From Diorhabda sublineata (Eukaryota; Arthropoda; Insecta; Coleoptera; Chrysomelidae): a DNA stretch of 64,000 bases. A program made the translations under genes and the position numbers. Of this stretch, positions 12,011 to 24,360 are shown piece by piece. The stretch's first letter is position 1. The number at the start of each line of letters is the position of its first letter. Below the pieces are notes generated by a model that was not told where the DNA came from, did no database searches, and saw nothing but the letters and a program-made list of their open reading frames with translations. The stretch is from positions 1 through 64,000 of the forward strand of contig NW_026614298.1 of assembly GCF_026230105.1 (NCBI RefSeq). The letters run 5' to 3'.

Positions 12011-12987
12011 TTGAGTGAGTTTGCATCTAACTTTGTCAGATATCATCGAATAACATCGATTGAAGCCCATTGACGTCAACTGTCACTTTGTGTTAATTGA
12101 AAATTTTCAAAGTCTAACTTCCTAATTTGGAGTCGAATTTCAACATTTCTCATATATTTGAGTGTGTTCGCATCTAACTTTGTCAGATATCATCGAATAA
12201 CATCGATTGAAGCCCATTGAGGTCAACTGTCACTTTGTGTTAATTGAAATTTTTCAAAGTCTAACTTCCTAATTTGGAGTCGAATTAAACATTTCTCATA
12301 TATTTGAGTGAGTTTGCATCTAACTTTATCAGATATCATCGAATAAAATCGATTGAAGCCCATTGAGGTCAACTGTCACTTTGTGTTAATTGAAAATTTT
12401 CAAAGTCTAACTTCCTAATTTGGAGTCGAATTTCAACATTTCTCATATATTTGAGTGAGTTTGCATCTAACGTTGTCAGATATAATCGAATAACATCCAT
12501 TGAAGCCCATTGAGTTCAACTGTCACCATGTGTTAATTGAAAATTTTCAAAGTCTATCTTCCCAATTTGAAGTCGAATTTCAACATTTCTCATATATTTG
12601 AGTGAGTTGCATCTAACTTTGTCAGATATCATCAATAACATCGATTGAAGCCCATTGAGGTCAACTGTCACTTTGTGTTAATTGAAAATTTTCAAAGTCT
12701 AACTTCCTAATTTGAAATCGAATTTCAACATTTCTCATATATTTGAGTGAGTTTGCATCTAACTTTGTCAGATATCATCGAATAACATCGATTGAAGCCC
12801 ATTGAGGTCAACTGTCACTTTGTGTTAATTGAAAATTTTCAAAGTCTAACTTCCTAATTTGGAGTCGAATTTCAATATTTCTCATATATTTGAGTGATTT
12901 TCCATCTAACTTTGTCAGATATCAACGAATAACATCGATTGAAGCCCGTTGAGGTCAACTGTCACTTTGTGTTAATTGAAAATTTTC
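12010..12987 (+). repeat. Mixed monomers before the 19-mer duplication
   Basis: This stretch carries a cattgacgtc/ggag unit with gtgtgttcgc (about 12172), a ttaaac/tatcag unit at 12286, a ggag unit with cgttgtcag, a C-block/gagttgc unit, a unit starting atcaataac (one base lost, about 12632), a gaaatcg variant (12714) and a ttcaatattt unit with gattttccatc and atcaacg. Several private point changes and the lack of a local repeat suggest it has not been homogenised recently. Confidence 0.7.
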
Positions 12988-15775
12988 AAATCTAACTTCC
13001 TAATTTGAAGTCGAATTTCAACATTTCTCATATATTTGAGTGAGTTTGCATCTAACTTTGTCAGATATAATCGAATAACATCCATTGAAGCCCATTGAGT
13101 TCAACTGTCACCATGTGTTAATTGAAAATTTTCAAAGTCTATCTTCCCAATTTGAAGTCGAATTTCAACATTTCTCATATATTTGAGTGAGTTTGCATCT
13201 AACTTTGTTAGATATCATCGAATAACATCGATTGAAGCCCGTTGACGTCAACTGTCACTTTGTGTTAATTGAAAATTTTCAAAGTCTAACTTCCTAATTT
13301 GGAGTCGAATTTCAACATTTCTCATATATTTGAGTGAGTTTGCATCTAACTTTGTCAGATATAATCGAATAACATCCATTGAAGCCCATTGAGTTCAGCT
13401 GTCACCATGTGTTAATTGAAAATTTTCAAAGTCTATCTTCCCAATTTGAAGTCGAATTTCAACATTTCTCATATATTTGAGTGAGTTGCATCTAACTTTG
13501 TCAGATATCATCGAATAACATCGATTGAAGTCCATTGAGGTCAACTGTCACTTTGTGTTAATTGAAAATTTTCAAAGTCTAACTTCCTAATTTGGAGTCG
13601 AATTTCAACATTTCTCATATATTTGAGTGAGTTTCCATCTAACTTCGTCAGATATCATCGAATAACATCGATTGAAGCCCATTGACGTCAACTGTCACTT
13701 TGTGTTAATTGAAAATTTTCAAAGTCTAACTTCCTAATTTGGAGTCGAATTTCAACATTTCTCATATATTTGAGTGAGTTTGCATCTAACGTTGTCAGAT
13801 ATAATCGAATAACATCCATTGAAGCCCATTGAGTTCAACTGTCACCATGTGTTAATTGAAAATTTTCAAAGTCTATCTTCCCAATTTGAAGTCGAATTTC
13901 AACATTTCTCATATATTTGAGTGAGTTTGCATCTAACTTTGTTAGATATCATCGAATAACATCGATTGAAGCCCGTTGACGTCAACTGTCACTTTGTGTT
14001 AATTGAAAATTTTCAAAGTCTAACTTCCTAATTTGGAGTCGAATTTCAACATTTCTCATATATTTGAGTGAGTTTGCATCTAACTTTGTCAGATATAATC
14101 GAATAACATCCATTGAAGCCCATTGAGTTCAACTGTCACCATGTGTTAATTGAAAATTTTCAAAGTCTATCTTCCCAATTTGAAGTCGAATTTCAACATT
14201 TCTCATATATTTGAGTGAGTTGCATCTAACTTTGTCAGATATCATCGAATAACATCGATTGAAGTCCATTGAGGTCAACTGTCACTTTGTGTTAATTGAA
14301 AATTTTCAAAGTCTAACTTCCTAATTTGAAGTCGAATTTCAACATTTCTCATATATTTGAGTGAGTTTGCATCTAACTTTGTCAGATATAATCGAATAAC
14401 ATCCATTGAAGCCCATTGAGTTCAACTGTCACCATGTGTTAATTGAAAATTTTCAAAGTCTATCTTCCCAATTTGAAGTCGAATTTCAACATTTCTCATA
14501 TATTTGAGTGAGTTTGCATCTAACTTTGTTAGATATCATCGAATAACATCGATTGAAGCCCGTTGACGTCAACTGTCACTTTGTGTTAATTGAAAATTTT
14601 CAAAGTCTAACTTCCTAATTTGGAGTCGAATTTCAACATTTCTCATATATTTGAGTGAGTTTGCATCTAACTTTGTCAGATATAATCGAATAACATCCAT
14701 TGAAGCCCATTGAGTTCAACTGTCACCATGTGTTAATTGAAAATTTTCAAAGTCTATCTTCCCAATTTGAAGTCGAATTTCAACATTTCTCATATATTTG
14801 AGTGAGTTGCATCTAACTTTGTCAGATATCATCGAATAACATCGATTGAAGTCCATTGAGGTCAACTGTCACTTTGTGTTAATTGAAAATTTTCAAAGTC
14901 TAACTTCCTAATTTGGAGTCGAATTTCAACATTTCTCATATATTTGAGTGAGTTTCCATCTAACTTCGTCAGATATCATCGAATAACATCGATTGAAGCC
15001 CATTGACGTCAACTGTCACTTTGTGTTAATTGAAAATTTTCAAAGTCTAACTTCCTAATTTGGAGTCGAATTTCAACATTTCTCATATATTTGAGTGAGT
15101 TTGCATCTAACGTTGTCAGATATAATCGAATAACATCCATTGAAGCCCATTGAGTTCAACTGTCACCATGTGTTAATTGAAAATTTTTAAAGTCTATCTT
15201 CCCAATTTGAAGTCGAATTTCAACATTTCTCATATATTTGAGTGAGTTGCATCTAACTTTGTCAGATATCATCGAATAACATCGATTGAAGTCCATTGAG
15301 GTCAACTGTCACTTTGTGTTAATTGAAAATTTTCAAAGTCTAACTTCCTAATTTGAAGTCGAATTTCAACATTTCTCATATATTTGAGTGAGTTTGCATC
15401 TAACTTTGTCAGATATCATCGAATAACATCGATTGAAGCCCGTTGGGGTCAACTGTCACTTTCTGTTAATTGAAAATTTTCAAAGTCTAACTTCCTAATT
15501 TGAAGTCGAATTTCAACATTTCTCATATATTTGAGTGAGTTTGCATCTAACTTTGTCAGATATGATCGAATAACATCCATTGAAGCCCATTGAGTTCAAC
15601 TGTCACCATGTGTTAATTGAAAATTTTCAAAGTCTAACTTCCTAATTTGAAGTCGAATTTCAACATTTCTCATATATTTGAGTGAGTTTGCATCTAACTT
15701 TGTCAGATATGATCGAATAACATCCATTGAAGCCCATTGAGTTCAACTGTCACCATGTGTTAATTGAAAATTTTC
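12970..15775 (+). repeat. 19-mer tandem duplication, left copy (2788-bp period)
   Basis: Starting at the aaatct mark (12988), this 19-monomer block repeats immediately downstream with 2788-bp offset. The length is 19 x 147 minus five, explained by four gagttgc losses and one aaatct loss. Rare marks shared at this offset are gttcagctg (13391/16179), gtttccatc with cttcgtcag (13634/16422), aacgttgtc (13790/16578), tttttaaag (15184/17972) and tttctgtt (15461/18249). The only mismatch I noticed is cgttggggtc at 15446, against cgttgaggtc at 18234. Internally the gagttgc marks at 13483, 14217, 14804 and 15244 show 5-, 4- and 3-monomer steps, so older duplications are nested within it. Confidence 0.93.
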
Positions 15776-18563
15776 AAATCTAACTTCCTAATTTGAAGTC
15801 GAATTTCAACATTTCTCATATATTTGAGTGAGTTTGCATCTAACTTTGTCAGATATAATCGAATAACATCCATTGAAGCCCATTGAGTTCAACTGTCACC
15901 ATGTGTTAATTGAAAATTTTCAAAGTCTATCTTCCCAATTTGAAGTCGAATTTCAACATTTCTCATATATTTGAGTGAGTTTGCATCTAACTTTGTTAGA
16001 TATCATCGAATAACATCGATTGAAGCCCGTTGACGTCAACTGTCACTTTGTGTTAATTGAAAATTTTCAAAGTCTAACTTCCTAATTTGGAGTCGAATTT
16101 CAACATTTCTCATATATTTGAGTGAGTTTGCATCTAACTTTGTCAGATATAATCGAATAACATCCATTGAAGCCCATTGAGTTCAGCTGTCACCATGTGT
16201 TAATTGAAAATTTTCAAAGTCTATCTTCCCAATTTGAAGTCGAATTTCAACATTTCTCATATATTTGAGTGAGTTGCATCTAACTTTGTCAGATATCATC
16301 GAATAACATCGATTGAAGTCCATTGAGGTCAACTGTCACTTTGTGTTAATTGAAAATTTTCAAAGTCTAACTTCCTAATTTGGAGTCGAATTTCAACATT
16401 TCTCATATATTTGAGTGAGTTTCCATCTAACTTCGTCAGATATCATCGAATAACATCGATTGAAGCCCATTGACGTCAACTGTCACTTTGTGTTAATTGA
16501 AAATTTTCAAAGTCTAACTTCCTAATTTGGAGTCGAATTTCAACATTTCTCATATATTTGAGTGAGTTTGCATCTAACGTTGTCAGATATAATCGAATAA
16601 CATCCATTGAAGCCCATTGAGTTCAACTGTCACCATGTGTTAATTGAAAATTTTCAAAGTCTATCTTCCCAATTTGAAGTCGAATTTCAACATTTCTCAT
16701 ATATTTGAGTGAGTTTGCATCTAACTTTGTTAGATATCATCGAATAACATCGATTGAAGCCCGTTGACGTCAACTGTCACTTTGTGTTAATTGAAAATTT
16801 TCAAAGTCTAACTTCCTAATTTGGAGTCGAATTTCAACATTTCTCATATATTTGAGTGAGTTTGCATCTAACTTTGTCAGATATAATCGAATAACATCCA
16901 TTGAAGCCCATTGAGTTCAACTGTCACCATGTGTTAATTGAAAATTTTCAAAGTCTATCTTCCCAATTTGAAGTCGAATTTCAACATTTCTCATATATTT
17001 GAGTGAGTTGCATCTAACTTTGTCAGATATCATCGAATAACATCGATTGAAGTCCATTGAGGTCAACTGTCACTTTGTGTTAATTGAAAATTTTCAAAGT
17101 CTAACTTCCTAATTTGAAGTCGAATTTCAACATTTCTCATATATTTGAGTGAGTTTGCATCTAACTTTGTCAGATATAATCGAATAACATCCATTGAAGC
17201 CCATTGAGTTCAACTGTCACCATGTGTTAATTGAAAATTTTCAAAGTCTATCTTCCCAATTTGAAGTCGAATTTCAACATTTCTCATATATTTGAGTGAG
17301 TTTGCATCTAACTTTGTTAGATATCATCGAATAACATCGATTGAAGCCCGTTGACGTCAACTGTCACTTTGTGTTAATTGAAAATTTTCAAAGTCTAACT
17401 TCCTAATTTGGAGTCGAATTTCAACATTTCTCATATATTTGAGTGAGTTTGCATCTAACTTTGTCAGATATAATCGAATAACATCCATTGAAGCCCATTG
17501 AGTTCAACTGTCACCATGTGTTAATTGAAAATTTTCAAAGTCTATCTTCCCAATTTGAAGTCGAATTTCAACATTTCTCATATATTTGAGTGAGTTGCAT
17601 CTAACTTTGTCAGATATCATCGAATAACATCGATTGAAGTCCATTGAGGTCAACTGTCACTTTGTGTTAATTGAAAATTTTCAAAGTCTAACTTCCTAAT
17701 TTGGAGTCGAATTTCAACATTTCTCATATATTTGAGTGAGTTTCCATCTAACTTCGTCAGATATCATCGAATAACATCGATTGAAGCCCATTGACGTCAA
17801 CTGTCACTTTGTGTTAATTGAAAATTTTCAAAGTCTAACTTCCTAATTTGGAGTCGAATTTCAACATTTCTCATATATTTGAGTGAGTTTGCATCTAACG
17901 TTGTCAGATATAATCGAATAACATCCATTGAAGCCCATTGAGTTCAACTGTCACCATGTGTTAATTGAAAATTTTTAAAGTCTATCTTCCCAATTTGAAG
18001 TCGAATTTCAACATTTCTCATATATTTGAGTGAGTTGCATCTAACTTTGTCAGATATCATCGAATAACATCGATTGAAGTCCATTGAGGTCAACTGTCAC
18101 TTTGTGTTAATTGAAAATTTTCAAAGTCTAACTTCCTAATTTGAAGTCGAATTTCAACATTTCTCATATATTTGAGTGAGTTTGCATCTAACTTTGTCAG
18201 ATATCATCGAATAACATCGATTGAAGCCCGTTGAGGTCAACTGTCACTTTCTGTTAATTGAAAATTTTCAAAGTCTAACTTCCTAATTTGAAGTCGAATT
18301 TCAACATTTCTCATATATTTGAGTGAGTTTGCATCTAACTTTGTCAGATATGATCGAATAACATCCATTGAAGCCCATTGAGTTCAACTGTCACCATGTG
18401 TTAATTGAAAATTTTCAAAGTCTAACTTCCTAATTTGAAGTCGAATTTCAACATTTCTCATATATTTGAGTGAGTTTGCATCTAACTTTGTCAGATATGA
18501 TCGAATAACATCCATTGAAGCCCATTGAGTTCAACTGTCACCATGTGTTAATTGAAAATTTTC
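15776..18563 (+). repeat. 19-mer tandem duplication, right copy
   Basis: This copy begins where a C-block 5' half (gagttcaac, caccatg, about 15741) joins directly to ttcaaatctaac at 15776. In the left copy that same aaatct half is preceded by cactttgtg. The chimeric monomer is the duplication junction, and the natural continuation of the C-block half (ctatcttccca) appears at the right end, near 18563. This is the signature of a single unequal crossover or slippage event inside the shared tgttaattg...tttcaa segment. Near-identity of the two 2.8-kb copies implies a recent event. Confidence 0.9.
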
Positions 18564-20400
18564 AAAGTCTATCTTCCCAATTTGAAGTCGAATTTCAACA
18601 TTTCTCATATATTTGAGTGAGTTTGCATCTAACTTTGTCAGATATCATCGAATAACATCGATTGAAGCCCGTTGAGGTCAACTGTCACTTTGTGTTAATT
18701 GAAAATTTTCAAAGTCTAACTTCCTAATTTGAAGTCGAATTTCAACATTTCTCATATATTTGAGTGAGTTTGCATCTAACTTTGTCAGATATCATCGAAT
18801 AACATCGATTGAAGCCCGTTGAGGTCAACTGTCACTTTGTGTTAATTGAAAATTTTCAAAGTCTAACTTCCTAATTTGGAGTCGAATTTCAACATTTCTC
18901 ATATATTTGAGTGAGTTTGCATCTAACTTTGTCAGATATCATCGAATAACATCGATTGAAGACCGTTGAGGTCAACTGTCACTTTGTGTTAATTGAAAAT
19001 TTTCAAAGTCTAACTTCCTAATTTGAAGTCGAATTTCAACATTTCTCATATATTTGAGTGAGTTTGCATCTAACTTTGTCAGATATCATCGAATAACATC
19101 GATTGAAGCCCATTGACGTCAACTGTCACTTTGTGTTAATTGAAAATTTTCAAAGTCTATCTTCCCAATTTGAAGTCGAATTTCAACATTTCTCATATAT
19201 TTGAGTGAGTTGCATCTAACTTTGTCAGATATCATCGAATAACATCGATTGAAGCCCGTTGAGGTCAACTGTCACTTTGTGTTAATTGAAAATTTTCAAA
19301 GTCTAACTTCCTAATTTGAAGTCGAATTTCAACATTTCTCATATATTTGAGTGAGTTTGCATCTAACTTTGTCAGATATGATCGAATAACATCCATTGAA
19401 GCCCATTGAGTTCAACTGTCACCATGTGTTAATTGAAAATTTTCAAAGTCTATCTTCCCAATTTGAAGTCGAATTTCAACATTTCTCATATATTTGAGTG
19501 AGTTTGCATCTAACTTTGTCAGATATGATCGAATAACATCCATTGAAGCCCATTGAGTTCAACTGTCACCATGTGTTAATTGAAAATTTTCAAAGTCTAT
19601 CTTCCCAATTTGAAGTCGAATTTCAACATTTCTCATATATTTGAGTGAGTTTGCATCTAACTTTGTCAGATATCATCGAATAACATCGATTGAAGCCCGT
19701 TGAGGTCAACTGTCACTTTGTATTAATTGAAAATTTTCAAAGTCTAACTTCCTAATTTGAAGTCGAATTTCAACATTTCTCATATATTTGAGTGAGTTTG
19801 CATCTAACTTTGTCAGATATCATCGAATAACATCGATTGAAGCCCGTTGAGGTCAACTGTCACTTTGTGTTAATTGAAAATTTTCAAAGTCTAACTTCCT
19901 AATTTGGAGTCGAATTTCAACATTTCTCATATATTTGAGTGAGTTTGCATCTAACTTTGTCAGATATCATCGAATAACATCGATTGAAGACCGTTGTGGT
20001 CAACTGTCACTTTGTGTTAATTGAAAATTTTCAAAGTCTAACTTCCTAATTTGAAGTCGAATTTCAACATTTCTCATATATTTGAGTGAGTTTGCATCTA
20101 ACTTTGTCAGATATCATCGAATAACATCGATTGAAGCCCATTGACGTCAACTGTCACTTTGTGTTAATTGAAAATTTTCAAAGTCTATCTTCCCAATTTG
20201 AAGTCGAATTTCAACATTTCTCATATATTTGAGTGAGTTGCATCTAACTTTGTCAGATATCATCGAATAACATCGATTGAAGCCCGTTGAGGTCAACGTC
20301 ACTTTGTGTTAATTGAAAATTTTCAAAGTCTAACTCCCTAATTTGAAGTCGAATTTCAACATTTCTCATATATTTGAGTGAGTTTGCATCTAACTTTGTC
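18350..20400 (+). repeat. 7-mer HOR, 1028 bp, two copies
   Basis: The gagttgc mark recurs at 19207 and 20235, 1028 bp (seven units minus one) apart. Members include one or two C-block units with tgatcg, cgttgagg/gaag, cgttgagg/ggag, gaagaccgttg and a chimeric unit with cattgacgtc plus ctatcttccca (about 19150 and 20180). The left copy's C-block (about 18376) has ctaacttccta and is itself a hybrid. The right copy has private gtattaattg (19720), cgttgtggtc (19990) and, just after it, caacgtcac with one base lost (20296). Confidence 0.82.
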
Positions 20401-21716
20401 AGATATCATCGAATAACATCGATTGAAGCCCGTTGAGGTCAACTGTCACTTTGTGTTAATTGAAAATTTTCAAAGTCTAACTTCCTAATTTGAAGTCGAA
20501 TTTCAACATTTCTCATATATTTGAGTGAGTTTGCATCTAACTTTGTCAGATATCATCGAATAACATCGATTGAAGCCCGTTGAGGTCAACTGTCACTTTG
20601 TGTTAATTGAGAATTTTCAAAGTCTAACTTCCTAATTTGGAGTCGAATTTCAACATTTCTCATATATTTGAGTGAGTTTGCATCTAACTTTGTCAGATAT
20701 CATCGAATAACATCGATTGAAGACCGTTGAGGTCAACTGTCACTTTGTGTTAATTGAAAATTTTCAAAGTCTAACTTCCTAATTTGAAGTCGAATTTCAA
20801 CATTTCTCATATATTTGAGTGAGTTTGCATCTAACTTTGTCAGATATCATCGAATAACATCGATTGAAGCCCATTGACGTCAACTGTCACTTTGTGTTAA
20901 TTGAAAATTTTCAAAGTCTAACTTCCTAATTTGAAGTCGAATTTCAACATTTCTCATATATTTGAGTGTGTTTGCATCTAACTTTATCAGATATCATCGA
21001 ATAAAATCGATTGAAGCCCATTGAGGTCAACTGTCACTTTGTGTTAATTGAAAATTTTCAAAGTCTAACTTCCTAATTTGGAGTCGAATTTCAACATTTC
21101 TCATATATTTGAGTGAGTTTGCATCTAACTTTGTCAGATATCATCGAATAACATCGATTGAAGCCCGTTGAGGTCAACTGTCACTTTGTGTTAATTGAAA
21201 ATTTTCAAAGTCTAACTTCCTAATTTGAAGTCGAATTTCAACATTTCTCATATATTTGAGTGAGTTTGCATCTAACTTTGTCAGATATCATCGAATAACA
21301 TCGATTGAAGCCCATTGAGGTCAACTGTCACTTTGTGTTAATTGAAAATTTTCAAAGTCTAACTTCCTAATTTGAAGTCGAATTTCAACATTTCTCATAT
21401 ATTTGAGTGAGTTTTAATCTAACTTTGTCAGATATCATCGAATAACATCGATTGAAGCCCATTGAGGTCAACTGTCACTTTGTGTTAATTGAAAATTTTC
21501 AAAGTCTAACTTCCTAATTTGGAGTCGAATTTCAATATTTCTCATATATTTGAGTGAGTTTGCATCTAACATTGTCAGATATCATCGAATAACATCGATT
21601 GAAGCCCGTTGAGGTCAACTGTCACTTTGTGTTAATTGAAAATTTTCAAATCTAACTTCCTAATTTGAAGTCGAATTTCAACATTTCTCATATATTTGAG
21701 TGAGTTTGCATCTAAT
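20400..21716 (+). repeat. C-free backbone interval with one ttcaat-aaatct pair
   Basis: Nine or so monomers without C-block members. Order: cgttgagg/gaag, cgttgagg/ggag with a private gagaattt (20610), gaagaccgttg, cattgacgtc/gtgtg fused to tatcag and an aaaatcg start (about 20975-21010), ggag, gaag, a gttttaatc variant (21412), ttcaatattt with aacattgtc (21570) and aaatct (21648) ending in a private taattttgtc (21715). The tatcag/aaaatcg mark without ttaaac is a recombinant of two monomer types. Confidence 0.72.
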
Positions 21717-23924
21717 TTTGTCAGATATAATCGAATAACATCCATTGAAGCCCATTGAGTTCAACTGTCACCATGTGTTAATTGAAAATTTTCAAAGTCT
21801 ATCTTCCCAATTTGAAGTCGAATTTCAACATTTCTCATATATTTGAGTGAGTTTGCATCTAACTTTGTTAGATATCATCGAATAACATCGATTGAAGCCC
21901 GTTGACGTCAACGGTCACTTTGTGTTAATTGAAAATTTTCAAAGTCTAACTTCCTAATTTGGAGTCGAATTTCAACATTTCTCATATATTTGAGTGAGTT
22001 TGCATCTAACTTTGTCAGATATAATCGAATAACATCCATTGAAGCCCATTGAGTTCAACTGTCACCATGTGTTAATTGAAAATTTTCAAAGTCTATCTTC
22101 CCAATTTGAAGTCGAATTTCAACATTTCTCATATATTTGGGTGAGTTTGCATCTAACTTTGTTAGATATCATCGAATAACATCGATTGAAGCCCGTTGAG
22201 GTCAACTGTCACTTTGTGTTAATTGAAAATTTTCAAAGTCTAACTTCCTAATTTGAAGTCGAATTTCAACATTTCTCATATATTTGAGTGAGTTTGCATC
22301 TAACTTTGTCAGATATCATCGAATAACATCGATTGAAGCCCGTTGAGGTCAACTGTCACTTTGTGTTAATTGAAAATTTTCAAAGTCTAACTTCCTAATT
22401 TGAAGTCGAATTCCAACATTTCTCATATATTTGAGTGAGTTTGCATCTAACTTTGTCAGATATCATCGAATAACATCGATTGAAGCCCGTTGAGGTCAAC
22501 TGTCACTTTGTGTTAATTGAAAATTTTCAAAGTCTAACTTCCTAATTTGGAGTCGAATTTCAACATTTCTCATATATTTGAGTGAGTTTGCATCTAACTT
22601 TGTCAGATATCATCGAATAACATCGATTGAAGACCGTTGAGGTCAACTGTCACTTTGTGTTAATTGAAAATTTTCAAAGTCTAACTTCCTAATTTGAAGT
22701 CGAATTTCAACATTTCTCATATATTTGAGTGAGTTTGCATCTAACTTTGTCAGATATCATCGAATAACATCGATTGAAGCCCATTGACGTCAACTGTCAC
22801 TTTGTGTTAATTGAAAATTTTCAAAGTCTAACTTCCTAATTTGAAGTCGAATTTCAACATTTCTCATATATTTGAGTGTGTTTGCATCTAACTTTGTCAG
22901 ATATCATCGAATAACATCGATTGAAGCCCATTGAGGTCAACTGTCACTTTGTGTTAATTGAAAATTTTTAAAGTCTAACTTCCTAATTTGGAGTCGAATT
23001 AAACATTTCTCATATATTTGAGTGAGTTTGCATCTAACTTTATCAGATATCATCGAATAAAATCGATTGAAGCCCATTGAGGTCAACTGTCACTTTGTGT
23101 TAATTGAAAATTTTCAAAGTCTAACTTCCTAATTTGGAGTCGAATTTCAACATTTCTCATATATTTGAGTGAGTTTGCATCTAACTTTGTCAGATATCAT
23201 CGAATAACATCGATTGAAGCCCGTTGAGGTCAACTGTCACTTTGTGTTAATTGAAAATTTTCAAAGTCTAACTTCCTAATTTGAAGTCGAATTTCAACAT
23301 TTCTCATATATTTGAGTGAGTTTGCATCTAACTTTGTCAGATATCATCGAATAACATCGATTGAAGCCCATTGAGGTCAACTGTCACTTTGTGTTAATTG
23401 AAAATTTTCAAAGTCTAACTTCCTAATTTGAAGTCGAATTTCAACATTTCTCATATATTTGAGTGAGTTTGCATCTAACTTTGTCAGATATCATCGAATA
23501 ACATCGATTGAAGCCCATTGAGGTCAACTGTCACTTTGTGTTAATTGAAAATTTTCAAAGTCTAACTTCCTAATTTGGAGTCGAATTTCAATATTTCTCA
23601 TATATTTGAGTGAGTTTGCATCTAACTTTGTCAGATATCATCGAATAACATCGATTGAAGCCCGTTGAGGTCAACTGTCACTTTGTGTTAATTGAAAATT
23701 TTCAAATCTAACTTCCTAATTTGAAGTCGAATTTCAACATTTCTCATATATTTGAGTGAGTTTGCATCTAACTTTGTCAGATATAATCGAATAACATCCA
23801 TTGAAGCCCATTGAGTGCAACTGTCACCATGTGTTAATTGAAAATTTTCAAAGTCTATCTTCCCAATTTGAAGTCGAATTTCAACATTTCTCATATATTT
23901 GAGTGAGTTTGCATCTAACTTTGT
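21717..23924 (+). repeat. 2208-bp block, left copy (2644-bp offset)
   Basis: About 15 monomers reappear at 24361-26568 with no mismatch noticed. Private marks shared at exactly 2644 bp include caacggtcac (21911/24555), tttgggtgag (about 22139/24783), gaattccaac (about 22410/25054), tttttaaag (about 22967/25611), ttaaac (23000/25644) and gagtgcaac (about 23816/26460). The offset is 18 monomers minus two bases. Identity stops at 23925 (gtcag) against 26569 (gttag); the next three monomers in each copy are related but differ at about six sites. Confidence 0.94.
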
Positions 23925-24360
23925 CAGATATCATCGAATAACATCGATTGAAGCCCGTTGAGGTCAACTGTCACTTTGTGTTAATTGAAAATTTTCAAAG
24001 TCTAACTTCCTAATTTGAAGTCGAATTTCAACATTTCTCATATATTTGAGTGAGTTTGCATCTAACTTTGTCAGATATCATCGAATAACATCGATTGAAG
24101 CCCGTTGACGTCAACTGTCACTTTGTGTTAATTGAAAATTTTCAAAGTCTAACTTCCTAATTTGGAGTCGAATTTCAACATTTCTCATATATTTGAGTGA
24201 GTTTGCATCTAACTTTGTCAGATATCATCGAATAACATCGATTGAAGCCCGTTGAGGTCAACTGTCACTTTGTGTTAATTGAAAATTTTCAAAGTCTAAC
24301 TTCCTAATTTGGAGTCGAATTTCAACATTTCTCATATATTTGAGTGAGTTTGCATCTAAC
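23925..24360 (+). repeat. Three-monomer spacer between the 2208-bp blocks
   Basis: Three backbone monomers (cgttgagg/gaag, cgttgacgtc/ggag, cgttgagg/ggag ending taatcg) separate the copies. The corresponding stretch after the right copy, 26569-27004, has gttag, gaggaca, ccctttgagg and tcatcg instead, so the spacer has been replaced or mutated in one copy. Confidence 0.8.

Noticed and set aside
23688..23894. Minus-strand open frame of 68 codons starting MRNVEIRL
   Set aside because: It reads through two satellite monomers. A C-block variant (gagtgcaac for gagttcaac) removes the usual stop, and the aaatct one-base loss shifts the frame before the next stop. The repeated N-terminal residues are simply the next monomer. 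No start context, codon bias or family resemblance supports a gene.
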